Assembly (NCBI GenBank): GCA_947566645.1
Contig: CANOKL010000004.1
Coordinates: 62,001-126,000 of the forward strand
Source: an uncultured Lachnospiraceae bacterium
GTDB lineage: Bacteria; Bacillota; Clostridia; Lachnospirales; Lachnospiraceae
Direction of reading: 5' to 3'
DNA: 64,000 nt
Every line of letters begins with the position of its first letter. Position 1 is the first letter of the stretch. The notes under the pieces were generated by a model. That model did no database searches. It saw only the letters and a program-made list of their open reading frames with translations, and was not told the origin of the DNA. Both the position numbers and the translations under genes were made by a program. This document shows, piece after piece, positions 17,015-26,873 of the stretch.

Positions 17015-18733
17015 GTGGCTACGAAAACAATTAATGCAGATATGCTTGCAAAGATGTTTCTTGCGGGCGCACAGAGTATTGAAGCAAAAAAGGAAATGAT
17101 CAATGAGCTGAATGTATTTCCGGTTCCTGACGGGGACACCGGGACGAATATGTCTCTTACCATAATGTCTGCGGCAAAGGAAGTAACTGCACTTGAGAAT
17201 CCGGGGATGAAGGAACTGTCCAAGGCAATTTCCTCTGGTTCTTTAAGAGGAGCGAGAGGGAATTCCGGCGTCATCCTTTCCCAGCTTCTGCGGGGCTTTA
17301 CCAAGTCGATCCGTGAGGAATCTGTGATTGACACGGAGGCTCTTGCTGCTGCCTGCCAGCGCGCGAGAGATACAGCATATAAGGCAGTTATGAAACCGAA
17401 GGAAGGTACGATTCTTACGGTAGCCAGCGGGATTGCAGAGAAGGCGGCGGAGATGGCCCTTGAGACGGATGAACTTGAGGTATTTCTTCCGGCTGTGATT
17501 GATTATGCTGCGGAGGTGCTTATGAAGACTCCGGAGATGCTTCCGGTTCTTAAGGAAGCAGGAGTGGTGGATTCCGGCGGCCAGGGACTGTTGGAGATTA
17601 TTCGCGGTGCTTATGATGCATTTCTTGGCAAGGAAGTGGATTACAGCTCAATTGCGCCTGCAAAGAGTGTGTCTGCAGCAAAGGCGGAACCACAGGAGAC
17701 GGCGGATATCAAGTTTGGATATTGTACAGAATTCATTATTCTGACGGAACGGGAATTTACGGAAAGGGACGAGCAGGATTTTAAGTCCTATCTTGCTTCG
17801 ATCGGTGATTCCATTGTATGTGTTGCAGATGACGATGTAGTGAAGATCCATGTTCATACCAATGATCCGGGGCTTGCTATTCAGAGAGCTCTCACATATG
17901 GACAGCTTTCCCGGATGAAGATTGACAATATGCGGGAGGAGCATCAGGAGAAACTGATCCGTGACGCCGAAAAGCTTGCCATGGAACAGGCAGCTGCCAG
18001 CCAGGAAAATGCAGGCCAGAAGAGTGTGAATGCCGCAGAAGAAAAAGAATCCGGCCAGCCGGAGAGCCCGGCAAAGCCTATGGGCTTTATCGCTGTGTCG
18101 ATCGGCGAGGGGATGAATGAGATTTTTAAGGAGCTTGGCGCGGATTATATCATTGAGGGTGGTCAGACCATGAATCCCAGTACAGAGGATATGCTGAATG
18201 CCATTGACCAGGTAAACGCGGAGAGTATTTTCATACTGCCGAACAATAAGAATATTGTACTGGCTGCCAACCAGGCTAAGGAGCTTGTGGAAGATAAGAA
18301 TATTATCGTGATTCCCACGAAGACGGTTCCACAGGGAATTACAGCGCTGATCAGTTTTATTCCGGATGAGGATGCATCTGTGAATGAGGCTGCTATGCTG
18401 GAAGAGATTCAGAATGTGAAGTCTGGTCAGGTTACCTATGCCGTGAGGGATACGCATATTGATGACAAGGAGATCCATGAGGGTGATATCATGGGAATCG
18501 GCGACACAGGGATTCTCGCGGTTGGCAGGGATGTAGAGGAAACTACGAAGGAGATGCTTGCATGTCTTGTAGATGAGGATTCTGAGCTGATCAGCCTTTA
18601 TTATGGAGAGGAAGTAACGGAGGAGACAGCGGAGAGCCTTGCAAAAGAGATCGAAGAGCTATATCCGGATGCAGATGTTGACATGCACTTTGGCGGTCAG
18701 CCTATTTATTACTATGTTCTTGCTGTGGAGTAG
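17015..18733 (+). CDS. fakA: Fatty acid kinase subunit A (DAK2 domain, YloV)
   Basis: FakA phosphorylates fatty acids presented by FakB/DegV proteins. The DhaL/DAK2 nucleotide-binding domain is at residues 1-200, with NVFPVPDGDTGTNMSLTI and SGSLRGARGNSGVILSQLLRG. A middle domain with EFIILTE and KIHVHTNDPG follows, then a C-terminal DegV-like domain. The length of 572 is normal for the family. The start is GTG behind AGAGGAGG. A DegV partner is at 2152. A poorly conserved Ala/Glu/Gln linker lies near residues 315-350. Confidence 0.93.
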   Translation: MATKTINADMLAKMFLAGAQSIEAKKEMINELNVFPVPDGDTGTNMSLTIMSAAKEVTALENPGMKELSKAISSGSLRGARGNSGVILSQLLRGFTKSIREESVIDTEALAAACQRARDTAYKAVMKPKEGTILTVASGIAEKAAEMALETDELEVFLPAVIDYAAEVLMKTPEMLPVLKEAGVVDSGGQGLLEIIRGAYDAFLGKEVDYSSIAPAKSVSAAKAEPQETADIKFGYCTEFIILTEREFTERDEQDFKSYLASIGDSIVCVADDDVVKIHVHTNDPGLAIQRALTYGQLSRMKIDNMREEHQEKLIRDAEKLAMEQAAASQENAGQKSVNAAEEKESGQPESPAKPMGFIAVSIGEGMNEIFKELGADYIIEGGQTMNPSTEDMLNAIDQVNAESIFILPNNKNIVLAANQAKELVEDKNIIVIPTKTVPQGITALISFIPDEDASVNEAAMLEEIQNVKSGQVTYAVRDTHIDDKEIHEGDIMGIGDTGILAVGRDVEETTKEMLACLVDEDSELISLYYGEEVTEETAESLAKEIEELYPDADVDMHFGGQPIYYYVLAVE

Positions 18734-18741
18734 GTCTTTGA

Positions 18742-20772
18742 ATGGTTGAAGAGAGCAGAATACGTGAATTAAAGGGCATTGGCGAAAAGACAGAAAAGCT
18801 GTTTGGAAAGCTTGGGGTCTGTACGGCAGGGGATCTGCTGCGGTATTATCCTCACAGATATGATATCTATGAAGAGCCGGTGCCTGTTAGTGAACTGGAG
18901 GAAGGCCGGGTCATGACTGTGACCGGTACGTTATATGGGCGTGTACAGGTTTCCGGCAGTCAGAAGAGGCAGATTACGACAGCGTATGTAAAGGAACTCA
19001 CAGGAACACTTAAGGTTATCTGGTTTAACATGCCTTTTTTAAGAAATACGTTGTCAGGCGGAGGCATGATCACGCTCAGAGGCCGGATCTCGGCAGGAAG
19101 AAACGGAGTCGTGATGGAGCATCCTGAGGTCTTTTATCCCAGTGAAAAGTATGAGGAAAAGCTTCATACGCTGCAGCCAGTGTACAGCCTTACGGCAGGA
19201 CTCTCCAATAATGCAGTGTCTAAGGCAGTGAGACAGGTGATTGACGGCCTTGACCTTACAAGGGACACCCTGCCCCGGGAGATCAGGCTTAAATACGAGC
19301 TGGCCGAATACAATTATGCTGTGAGGGGAATTCATTTTCCCGAGGATAAAGAAGTATTCTGCCATGCAAGAGACCGGCTGGTATTTGAGGAATTCTTACG
19401 CTTTATTCTGTCGCTGAGAAAGCTTAAAGAGAATAACCAGAAACTGGCAAATGAATATATTATTGAAAAAAAGGAAGAGACAGAAGAACTGATCCGAAGA
19501 CTCCCCTTTACCTTGACGGATGCCCAGAAAAGGGTGTGGGAGGAGATTGCGCAGAATATGTCTTCCGACACTGTGATGTCCAGGCTTGTCCAGGGAGATG
19601 TCGGATCCGGCAAAACGATTGTAGCAGTACTTGCCCTTCTGAATACAGCGCTGAATGGATATCAGGGAGCCCTGATGGCGCCCACCGAGGTGCTGGCAAG
19701 ACAGCACTATGAATCCATTACCAGAATGTTTGAAAAATATGACATTCCGGTAAAGACAGTGCTTCTTACAGGTTCGATGACAACAAAGGAAAAGCGAAGG
19801 GCTTATGACCGGATTGAATGCGGACTTGCTAAGATTATTGTTGGAACCCATGCACTGATTCAGGGGCAGGTATTTTATGACAATCTTGCCCTTGTTGTTA
19901 CGGATGAGCAGCACAGATTCGGTGTGAAGCAGAGAGAGGCATTTGCACAAAAGGGCGGAACGCCCCATGTACTGGCCATGAGCGCTACGCCGATTCCCAG
20001 GACGCTGGCAATTATATTATATGGAGATCTGGATATCTCGGTGATTGATGAGCTTCCGGCGAACCGGCTTCCTGTTAAAAATTGTGTAGTAGGAACAGAA
20101 TACCGGAAAACAGCCTGTCATTTCATGAAACAGCAGATTGAGGAAGGCCGCCAGTGCTATATCATCTGTCCCATGGTAGAGGAAAGTGAGCATCTTGAGG
20201 TGGAGAATGTTACCGACTATTCCAGGGCTCTGAAGGAAGAGATGGGAGCGCAGGTTCGCGTGGAATGTCTTCACGGCAGAATGAGCCAGGCGGAAAAGGA
20301 TGACATTATGGAACGCTTCGGGCAGAATGAGATTCAGATTCTCGTCTCCACTACTGTGATTGAGGTGGGAATAGATGTGCCCAATGCTTCCGTGATTATG
20401 ATTGAAAATTCTGAGCGCTTCGGGCTGGCACAGCTTCACCAGCTGCGCGGACGTGTCGGGCGCGGAAAGCATCAGTCTTACTGTATCTTTATGAGCAGTT
20501 CAAAATCAAAGGAAACAAGGAAGCGCCTGGAGATCTTAAATAAAACCAATGACGGCTTCAAAATTGCAAGTGAGGACTTGAAGCTCAGAGGCCCGGGAGA
20601 TCTGTTCGGCATCCGGCAGAGCGGCCTTCTGGATTTTAAGCTTGGAGATGTCTTTCAGGATGCAAGGCTTTTACAGCAGGCAAACGAAGCGGCGGACTGG
20701 CTTTACAGCCATGAAAATGAATACATTCAGAAAATGTCAGATTATGAAAGAATTTCCAGTGTAATAATTTAA
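18742..20772 (+). CDS. recG: ATP-dependent DNA helicase RecG
   Basis: RecG remodels stalled forks and Holliday junctions. The 676-residue product has the N-terminal wedge/OB domain, then helicase motifs: QGDVGSGKT (Walker A, near 286), TDEQHRFG (near 388), SATPIPRTLA, and QLRGRVGRG in motif VI. The TRG-like C-terminal segment is present. It starts 8 bases after fakA and is part of the yloU-fakA-recG unit. Confidence 0.97.
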   Translation: MVEESRIRELKGIGEKTEKLFGKLGVCTAGDLLRYYPHRYDIYEEPVPVSELEEGRVMTVTGTLYGRVQVSGSQKRQITTAYVKELTGTLKVIWFNMPFLRNTLSGGGMITLRGRISAGRNGVVMEHPEVFYPSEKYEEKLHTLQPVYSLTAGLSNNAVSKAVRQVIDGLDLTRDTLPREIRLKYELAEYNYAVRGIHFPEDKEVFCHARDRLVFEEFLRFILSLRKLKENNQKLANEYIIEKKEETEELIRRLPFTLTDAQKRVWEEIAQNMSSDTVMSRLVQGDVGSGKTIVAVLALLNTALNGYQGALMAPTEVLARQHYESITRMFEKYDIPVKTVLLTGSMTTKEKRRAYDRIECGLAKIIVGTHALIQGQVFYDNLALVVTDEQHRFGVKQREAFAQKGGTPHVLAMSATPIPRTLAIILYGDLDISVIDELPANRLPVKNCVVGTEYRKTACHFMKQQIEEGRQCYIICPMVEESEHLEVENVTDYSRALKEEMGAQVRVECLHGRMSQAEKDDIMERFGQNEIQILVSTTVIEVGIDVPNASVIMIENSERFGLAQLHQLRGRVGRGKHQSYCIFMSSSKSKETRKRLEILNKTNDGFKIASEDLKLRGPGDLFGIRQSGLLDFKLGDVFQDARLLQQANEAADWLYSHENEYIQKMSDYERISSVII

Positions 20773-20839
20773 ATCCTCCATATACTATCAGTGTAACAAC
20801 GATAAAAGTTACAAAGATACAAAAAGGAGGAGTATTAAA

Positions 20840-21046
20840 ATGGCAAATCGTTCAACAAACAGAGCAGCAGTACCAGAGGCAAAGGGTGCACTTGACAAAT
20901 TCAAATATGAGGTAGCAAGCGAGCTTGGAGTACCGTTAAGTGACGGTTACAACGGAGACCTCACATCCAGACAGAATGGTTCTGTTGGCGGTTATATGGT
21001 TAAGAAGATGATCGAGCAGCAGGAAAAGCAGATGGCTGGAAAATAG
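20840..21046 (+). CDS. Alpha/beta-type small acid-soluble spore protein
   Basis: SASPs coat and protect DNA in the dormant spore. The 68-residue protein has LDKFKYEVASELGV, containing the GPR protease cleavage region, and the C-terminal GGYMVKKMIEQQEK. Both are diagnostic. It has an AAGGAGG site, its own upstream region and a terminator, so it should be expressed alone late in the forespore; I could not fix a sigma-G promoter. It is direct evidence that the organism forms spores. Confidence 0.96.
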   Translation: MANRSTNRAAVPEAKGALDKFKYEVASELGVPLSDGYNGDLTSRQNGSVGGYMVKKMIEQQEKQMAGK

Positions 21047-21086
21047 TCTTTCGATCTTTTATGATCTGAAGACCGTATGAGTAAGA

Positions 21087-21130
21087 AAAAGCATCTGACG
21101 GCATGGAAAAGTGCGTCAGGTGCTTTTTTC
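21087..21130 (+). terminator. SASP terminator
   Basis: AAAAGCATCTGACG pairs with CGTCAGGTGCTTTT with one G-T pair, followed by more T. Because it lies at 21087, the rsmD frame cannot begin as far up as 21077. Confidence 0.88.
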
Positions 21131-21268
21131 TGTTTTTCTGCAAAGATGCTTGCGAAATCTTGCAAAATATGTCATGATAGACAGGTAAATTCAGGTGGAA
21201 AACTTGTTGCTATTCATGGCCTGGGAGCCGTTATAGTAACGAGAATGTATCGATATGGAGAATGGATG

Positions 21269-21820
21269 ATGAGAGTAATTGCAGGTACGGCCAGAAGGCT
21301 GCAGCTTAAGACCATTGATGGTCTTGATACCAGACCGACTACAGACCGGATTAAGGAAACACTGTTCAATATGCTTGCTCCGGATATGTATAACAGCAGA
21401 TTCTTAGATCTCTTTGCAGGCAGCGGCGGGATCGGTATTGAGGCACTTAGCCGCGGGGCAAAGGAAGCGGTTTTTGTGGAAAAGAATCCCCGTGCCATGG
21501 CATGCATTAAAGAGAATTTAAAATATACAAGGCTTGACCAGAAAGCAGTCACAATGCAGATGGATGCGCTGGAGGCCATTCACCGTCTGCATGCTGGCCT
21601 GGATGGCTTTGATTTTATCTTTATGGATCCACCGTATCATCAGGAATGGGAGCGCCAGGTGCTGGAAGCACTGGCTGACGGAAAGCTTCTTTCAGAGGAT
21701 GGGATTGTTATTATTGAGGCGGCGAAGGATACCGGGATCAGCTTTGCAGAGGAGCTGGGATTCCGGGTCAGAAAAGAGAAGGTATACAAGACCAACAAAC
21801 ACATTTTTCTTGACAGATAA
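21269..21820 (+). CDS. rsmD: 16S rRNA (guanine(966)-N(2))-methyltransferase RsmD
   Basis: RsmD methylates G966 in the small subunit. The protein begins MRVIAGTARRLQLKT and has the SAM-binding LFAGSGGIGIEALSRGA and the catalytic DPPY in FIFMDPPYHQEW. The length of 183 residues is standard. GGAG lies upstream of both ATGs at 21266 and 21269; I choose the second, which gives the family N-terminus. coaD follows 26 bases later, the classic rsmD-coaD pair. Confidence 0.95.
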   Translation: MRVIAGTARRLQLKTIDGLDTRPTTDRIKETLFNMLAPDMYNSRFLDLFAGSGGIGIEALSRGAKEAVFVEKNPRAMACIKENLKYTRLDQKAVTMQMDALEAIHRLHAGLDGFDFIFMDPPYHQEWERQVLEALADGKLLSEDGIVIIEAAKDTGISFAEELGFRVRKEKVYKTNKHIFLDR

Positions 21821-21846
21821 AGCCTATATGACAGGGAGGAAAAACG

Positions 21847-22335
21847 ATGCTAAGAGCAATCTATCCGGGAAGCTTTGACCCGGTTACATTCGGACATCTG
21901 GACATAATCGAACGTTCTTCGTCACTTGTTGATGAATTAATTGTCGGAGTATTGAATAATAATGCAAAATGTCCGTTGTTTTCCGTAGAAGAACGTGTTA
22001 GAATGTTAGAGGAAGTTACAAAAAGCATACCCAACGTGAGAATCATCCCTTTTGAAGGGCTGCTGGCAGATTTTGCAAAAGCCATGGATGCGCGGATGAT
22101 CATCCGGGGACTGCGTGCAATTACAGATTTTGAATACGAGCTTCAGATGGCGCAGACGAACCATAAGCTGTCCCCGCAGTTAGAGACAGCTTTTCTTACG
22201 ACAGGACTCGCGTATTCCTACTTAAGTTCTTCCATTGTGAAGGAGGTCGCCGCTTTTGGAGGGGATATTTCTCAGTTTGTACCAGAGATTATAATAGAGA
22301 AGATACAGGAGAAAATAAGTAAAAGGAGAGTGTAA
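21847..22335 (+). CDS. coaD: Pantetheine-phosphate adenylyltransferase
   Basis: CoaD converts 4'-phosphopantetheine and ATP to dephospho-CoA. The 162-residue protein has [16 protein letters not shown] with the T/HxGH nucleotide motif, [16 protein letters not shown], and [13 protein letters not shown] near the end. All substrate residues look intact. The ATG follows AGGGAGG. The next gene starts 3 bases after the stop. Confidence 0.97.
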   Translation: MLRAIYPGSFDPVTFGHLDIIERSSSLVDELIVGVLNNNAKCPLFSVEERVRMLEEVTKSIPNVRIIPFEGLLADFAKAMDARMIIRGLRAITDFEYELQMAQTNHKLSPQLETAFLTTGLAYSYLSSSIVKEVAAFGGDISQFVPEIIIEKIQEKISKRRV

Positions 22336-22338
22336 TGA

Positions 22339-22983
22339 ATGAGCAGCCGTATTGAGCAGATTATTGAAGAGATTGAGGAATATGTGGACAGCTGTAAGTT
22401 TCAGCCTTTGTCTACTACAAAGATTATTGTAAATAAGGATCAGATCGATGAACTGCTGCGAGAGCTTAGAATGAAGACGCCGGATGAGATTAAGCGGTAT
22501 CAGAAGATTATTGCAAATAAGGACGCGATTCTGGCTGATGCCCAGGCAAAGGCGGACAGTATGATTGAGGAGGCACAGATTCATACAAATGAGCTTGTCA
22601 GCGAGCATGAGATCATGCAGCAGGCATATGCACAGGCGAATGAGATTGTAACCGCAGCCACAGAGCAGGCACAGGAGATTCTGGATAATGCGACCAATGA
22701 TGCCAATGACATCCGCATCGGCGCCATGCAGTATGCAGATGACCTGATGGCAAATGCCGAAAGTATCATTGGCCATACTCTGGACAGCTACACAACAAAA
22801 TATGACGGACTTGTCAACTCCCTGCAGGAGTGTTATGATATGGTTCGTAATAACCGCGCAGAGCTTGAGATTCCGGAACAGACCCCCCAGTCGCTGGCAG
22901 CGGAATACGGAAATGAAACCCAGGATGCACCGTCCAATGACGCATATGCGCTGGACGACCTGGATGATGATGAGCTGATCTAG
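22339..22983 (+). CDS. Coiled-coil protein of unknown function (DivIVA/ATPase-b-like)
   Basis: The 214-residue protein is soluble, acidic and mostly coiled coil (about residues 60-170, rich in Ala, Glu and Gln with AQANEIVTAATEQAQEIL). The end is disordered and acidic (LDDLDDDELI). It resembles proteins encoded after coaD in Lachnospiraceae that are labelled ATPase or DivIVA-like from coiled-coil similarity alone. Its stop codon TAG is also the first three bases of the hairpin element at 22981. Confidence 0.75.
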   Translation: MSSRIEQIIEEIEEYVDSCKFQPLSTTKIIVNKDQIDELLRELRMKTPDEIKRYQKIIANKDAILADAQAKADSMIEEAQIHTNELVSEHEIMQQAYAQANEIVTAATEQAQEILDNATNDANDIRIGAMQYADDLMANAESIIGHTLDSYTTKYDGLVNSLQECYDMVRNNRAELEIPEQTPQSLAAEYGNETQDAPSNDAYALDDLDDDELI

Positions 22984-23143
22984 TACAGCATTGCGTAATT
23001 AACAGTGAATTCTGCACTCGCTATCTGTGCCAGATGCACGTCTCCAATCCTAGACGTAGCCCGCTACGCCGTCGGCTTGTAGCCGCACATCTGACGCAGA
23101 TATCAAGCACATTATTCACTGTTAATTATGCAAGGCTGTACTA
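22981..23143. mobile_element. Hairpin element, family 2, full copy
   Basis: The 163-bp segment runs from TAGTACAGCATTGCGTAATT to the matching inverted end at 23143, with imperfect arms of about 31 bp ending in GCTGTACTA. The interior is also imperfectly palindromic (ATCTGTGCCAGATG against CATCTGACGCAGAT), so the whole can fold into one long hairpin. A 47-bp version lies at 40372-40418. There is no coding capacity. Confidence 0.75.
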
Positions 23144-23156
23144 GCCGGACGGAGTA

Positions 23157-24140
23157 TTAGTATATAAAGTAAAGATAGAGACAACAGAGCAGGCTGGTTA
23201 CCATGGCGGTAATCAGCTTTTCTATGGTGTATGTTTTTATGGACAGCCCGGTTCCGGAGATCATGCAGCTGGTCTGTGCGGCTGCACAAAAGCCGCCAAA
23301 GGAAGTGCACGTCATACAGAGAAAAAAGGCGGTCTGTTTTGACAGTGCACCTTCACACAGAAGGGAAATTCCGCTTGTAATCTCAAGGGAAGGAAGCAGG
23401 AGAAAGCGGAACAGAAAATGCCTGATTCCAGACCGCCTGGCCAGTGACATCAGGATGGAAAAAAGCATAATATATCCGCCCACCTTGGTAATCATCTCAA
23501 ACCCATTCATAATACAGGTATCCACAATATTTTCCACACCATGGGGAATGGAAGACTTTTCCACATGCCGGGCGGGGTTATCCACCGAAATGGCAGATCT
23601 ATCCACAAAATGAGAAACTTTATCCCCCGTGCTTCCATTTATTTTCCACAGCCTCCGGAATAAAAAACTGGCAAGGATGGGGGAACCCATGAGAATCAGA
23701 AGAGCAGGATAAACCAGTTTTTCCTCAGAAAGATTCTGCAGGACAAGATAGCTGATAATAAAAACAGGGCTTGCGTTGTTGCAAAATGACAGGAGATAAC
23801 GTGCTTCTCCCTGACTGATATGCCCTTCTTTCAGAAGATCACAAGTCACCTTGCTCCCCATAGGATAACCACATAAAAATCCCGTAACAACTGCAAATGA
23901 TCCATAATGTGTAACACCAAAAACAGGACACAGAACTGGTCCTGTTATGCGTACAATCCAGTCCACTGCACGGGTCTTTATAAGCAGTCCGGACACAATC
24001 ATAAAGGGAAGCAGTGTGGGGAGCACACTGTTAAACCATAAAAGCAGTCCGCTGCAGGCACCCTCAAACACCTCCCCCGGAAAGATCAGCATGACAACAA
24101 AAAGTAAAATAACAGCTATTTTCATTAAATATCGTTTCAT
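23157..24140 (-). CDS. ylbJ: Sporulation integral membrane protein YlbJ
   Basis: YlbJ is a nucleoside-recognition/gate-type membrane protein needed for spore cortex formation in Bacillus. The 327-residue product has about eight hydrophobic helices, LLWFNSVLPTLLPFMIVSG in the first gate domain, FLCGYPMGSKVTCDLL, and LSFCNNASPVFI. The centre (about 165-205) is a hydrophilic loop. It is convergent with the coiled-coil gene, with only the hairpin element between them. Confidence 0.9.
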   Translation of the reverse strand: MKRYLMKIAVILLFVVMLIFPGEVFEGACSGLLLWFNSVLPTLLPFMIVSGLLIKTRAVDWIVRITGPVLCPVFGVTHYGSFAVVTGFLCGYPMGSKVTCDLLKEGHISQGEARYLLSFCNNASPVFIISYLVLQNLSEEKLVYPALLILMGSPILASFLFRRLWKINGSTGDKVSHFVDRSAISVDNPARHVEKSSIPHGVENIVDTCIMNGFEMITKVGGYIMLFSILMSLARRSGIRHFLFRFLLLPSLEITSGISLLCEGALSKQTAFFLCMTCTSFGGFCAAAQTSCMISGTGLSIKTYTIEKLITAMVTSLLCCLYLYFIY

Positions 24141-24315
24141 ATACCACCGTCCCCAATTTTCACTGCCATTTACGTCTCAGGCTGTTTATACCAACGAATT
24201 ATAAATCGTAACCAAAATCTATAATAAATGTATGGATTTGGTTGATTTTTTATGTCTGGTGTAGGATAATAAGAGATAGAAATCAAAAAATAAAAAAGAA
24301 GCGAGGGAATGAACT

Positions 24316-25764
24316 ATGGCAGTATTAGACCAGATTCAACCAAAAGAAGTATTCCGGTTTTTTGAGGAGATGTGTCAGATTCCGCATGGAACCTTTGACA
24401 CAAAGCGAATCAGCGACTACTGTGTAGAATTTGCAAAAGAGAGGAATCTTGATTATACACAGGATTCTGTCAACAATGTCATCATTAGGAAGCCCGGGAC
24501 AGCAGGCTACGAAGACAGTGAGCCAGTGATCATCCAGGGACATCTTGACATGGTATGTGAAAAGCGTCCGGGATCAGATCATGATTTTTCAAAGGATCCG
24601 CTTAAGCTCCTTGTAGAAGACGGCTTTGTAAAGACGGAGGACACAACGCTCGGCGGAGACGACGGCATTGCAGTTGCCATGGCAATGGCAGTTCTGGACA
24701 GTAAGGACATCCCACATCCGCCTATTGAGGCAGTATTTACTGTAGACGAAGAGGTTGGCATGGGCGGCGCGAATGCAATCGACCTGTCATCACTTAAGGG
24801 TAGAAAGCTGATTAATATCGACTCTGATAACGAGGGCGTACTGACAACAGGCTGTGCAGGCGGATTCCGTTATGAGACGAAGATCCCGGTTACACGCACG
24901 AAGAAAAGCGGTACACTTGTTGAGATTAAGCTGCACGGACTTCTTGGGGGACATTCCGGCGCAGAGATCCACAAGCAGCGTGGAAATGCGAATAAGATGA
25001 TGGGCAGGCTGTTAAACCGCATATCACTGGAGCTTCCGGTAAGTCTTGTATCTGTATGCGGCGGTGCAAAGGATAATGTCATCACAATGGACTGTACCGC
25101 AAAACTTCTTGCTGATCCAAAGGATGCGGGAAGAATCCGTGAGATTACGGAAGAGATGAAGCAGATATGGGATTATGAGTTTATGGGAGACGAGCCTGGC
25201 TTTTTGGCTGAGGTATCCGCAGCAGAGAATGCAGAGGCAGATGCTCTGGATGAAGAGAGCACAGGCCGCGTGATTTCCTACATAACGGTGTGCCCGAACG
25301 GTGTACAGGGCTTTTCAAGAAAGCTTGAAGGTCTTGTGGAGACATCCCTGAACCTTGGAGTTCTGGAGACCGAGGATACCTGTGTGAAGAGCTGCTCTCT
25401 GGTAAGAAGCTCTGTAGAGAGCCAGAAGCGCCGTATGGAAGAAGAACTGGCACAGTGTGCAAAGCTTGTAGGTGCATCCACAGAGCTGATTAATGAATAT
25501 CCGGCATGGCAGTATGACCCGGATTCAGCACTGCGCAAGGTAATGGAGGATACCTATAAGGAGATGTTCGGAAAGGAGCCTGTTGTATCTGCAATCCACG
25601 CAGGACTGGAATGCGGTCTCTTCCTTGGCAAACGCCCAGATCTTGACTGCGTATCCTTCGGACCGGAAATGATGGATATTCACTCCTTCAATGAGAGAAT
25701 CGACATCGCCTCCACAGAGCGCATGTGGAATTACCTGAAAGGTGTACTTGCAAAGCTTAAGTAA
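24316..25764 (+). CDS. pepD: Aminoacyl-histidine dipeptidase (M20C, PepD)
   Basis: PepD is a zinc dipeptidase with broad specificity for Xaa-His and related dipeptides. The 482-residue protein has the metal-site segments IIQGHLDMV, LGGDDGIAVAMAMAV and VDEEVGMGGA, and a late HAGLECGLF. All ligands are present. It has its own upstream region and a strong terminator, and is the last housekeeping gene before the accessory region. Confidence 0.95.
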   Translation: MAVLDQIQPKEVFRFFEEMCQIPHGTFDTKRISDYCVEFAKERNLDYTQDSVNNVIIRKPGTAGYEDSEPVIIQGHLDMVCEKRPGSDHDFSKDPLKLLVEDGFVKTEDTTLGGDDGIAVAMAMAVLDSKDIPHPPIEAVFTVDEEVGMGGANAIDLSSLKGRKLINIDSDNEGVLTTGCAGGFRYETKIPVTRTKKSGTLVEIKLHGLLGGHSGAEIHKQRGNANKMMGRLLNRISLELPVSLVSVCGGAKDNVITMDCTAKLLADPKDAGRIREITEEMKQIWDYEFMGDEPGFLAEVSAAENAEADALDEESTGRVISYITVCPNGVQGFSRKLEGLVETSLNLGVLETEDTCVKSCSLVRSSVESQKRRMEEELAQCAKLVGASTELINEYPAWQYDPDSALRKVMEDTYKEMFGKEPVVSAIHAGLECGLFLGKRPDLDCVSFGPEMMDIHSFNERIDIASTERMWNYLKGVLAKLK

Positions 25765-25776
25765 AGAATGCTGCAG

Positions 25777-25820
25777 AAGAGCCATATACTTATCTTTTAT
25801 ATAAGTATATGGTTCTTTTT
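25777..25820 (+). terminator. pepD terminator
   Basis: AGCCATATACTTAT (25780-25793) pairs with ATAAGTATATGGTT (25801-25814), followed by a T-run. Confidence 0.88.
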
Positions 25821-25897
25821 TCATATCAAAAGAACAGAACCTGTGACATTTGTGTCGGATTTTTCTTCGGGAGTGTCAGTAAAAATCAGGCACATAG

Positions 25898-26512
<615 letters not shown>

Positions 26513-26514
26513 AT

Positions 26515-26552
26515 AGAACTATCAAAACGTGTACATTTTGATAGTTCTTTTC
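26515..26552 (+). terminator. Recombinase terminator, perfect TATCAAAA palindrome
   Basis: AGAACTATCAAAA (26515-26527) and its complement (26536-26548) flank an 8-base centre and are followed by TTTTC. It works as a terminator by structure, and the same half-site recurs nearby, so it could also be a recombination site. Confidence 0.75.
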
Positions 26553-26873
26553 TTACGAAATATCTTACCATAAATTGGATGGCGATGCAATAAATATCTG
26601 GTTTCTGGTTTATTTCTACCTTTCAAATTTGTTACTCTGAGTGGCCTTCCGGGCCGTGAATAATAATTTCATTTCACTAATATCTTGCAAATAATATGAA
26701 AGCGGAAATTATCAAAAAGTACACCTTATGATATTGCTTTATTCATGACAGTATTGCAGGGATTACATCTGTGCTGCAGTACAATTACCGTGAAAATTTG
26801 GACTCTTTTATACACAAGGAATAATGCAGTATGAGGTTAATTATAAGGAAAATTAAGATTAAAGGAGGTTTTT
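26553..26873. other. Non-coding interval before the surface-protein gene
   Basis: I find no convincing gene in these 321 bases. They are AT-rich and hold a GTTACT...TAATAAT hairpin at 26630-26667 with GGCC pairing in the stem. At about 26708 a degenerate ATCAAAAAGTACACC site resembles the recombinase-linked palindrome. The last 13 bases carry the AAAGGAGG ribosome site of the next gene. Confidence 0.5.
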
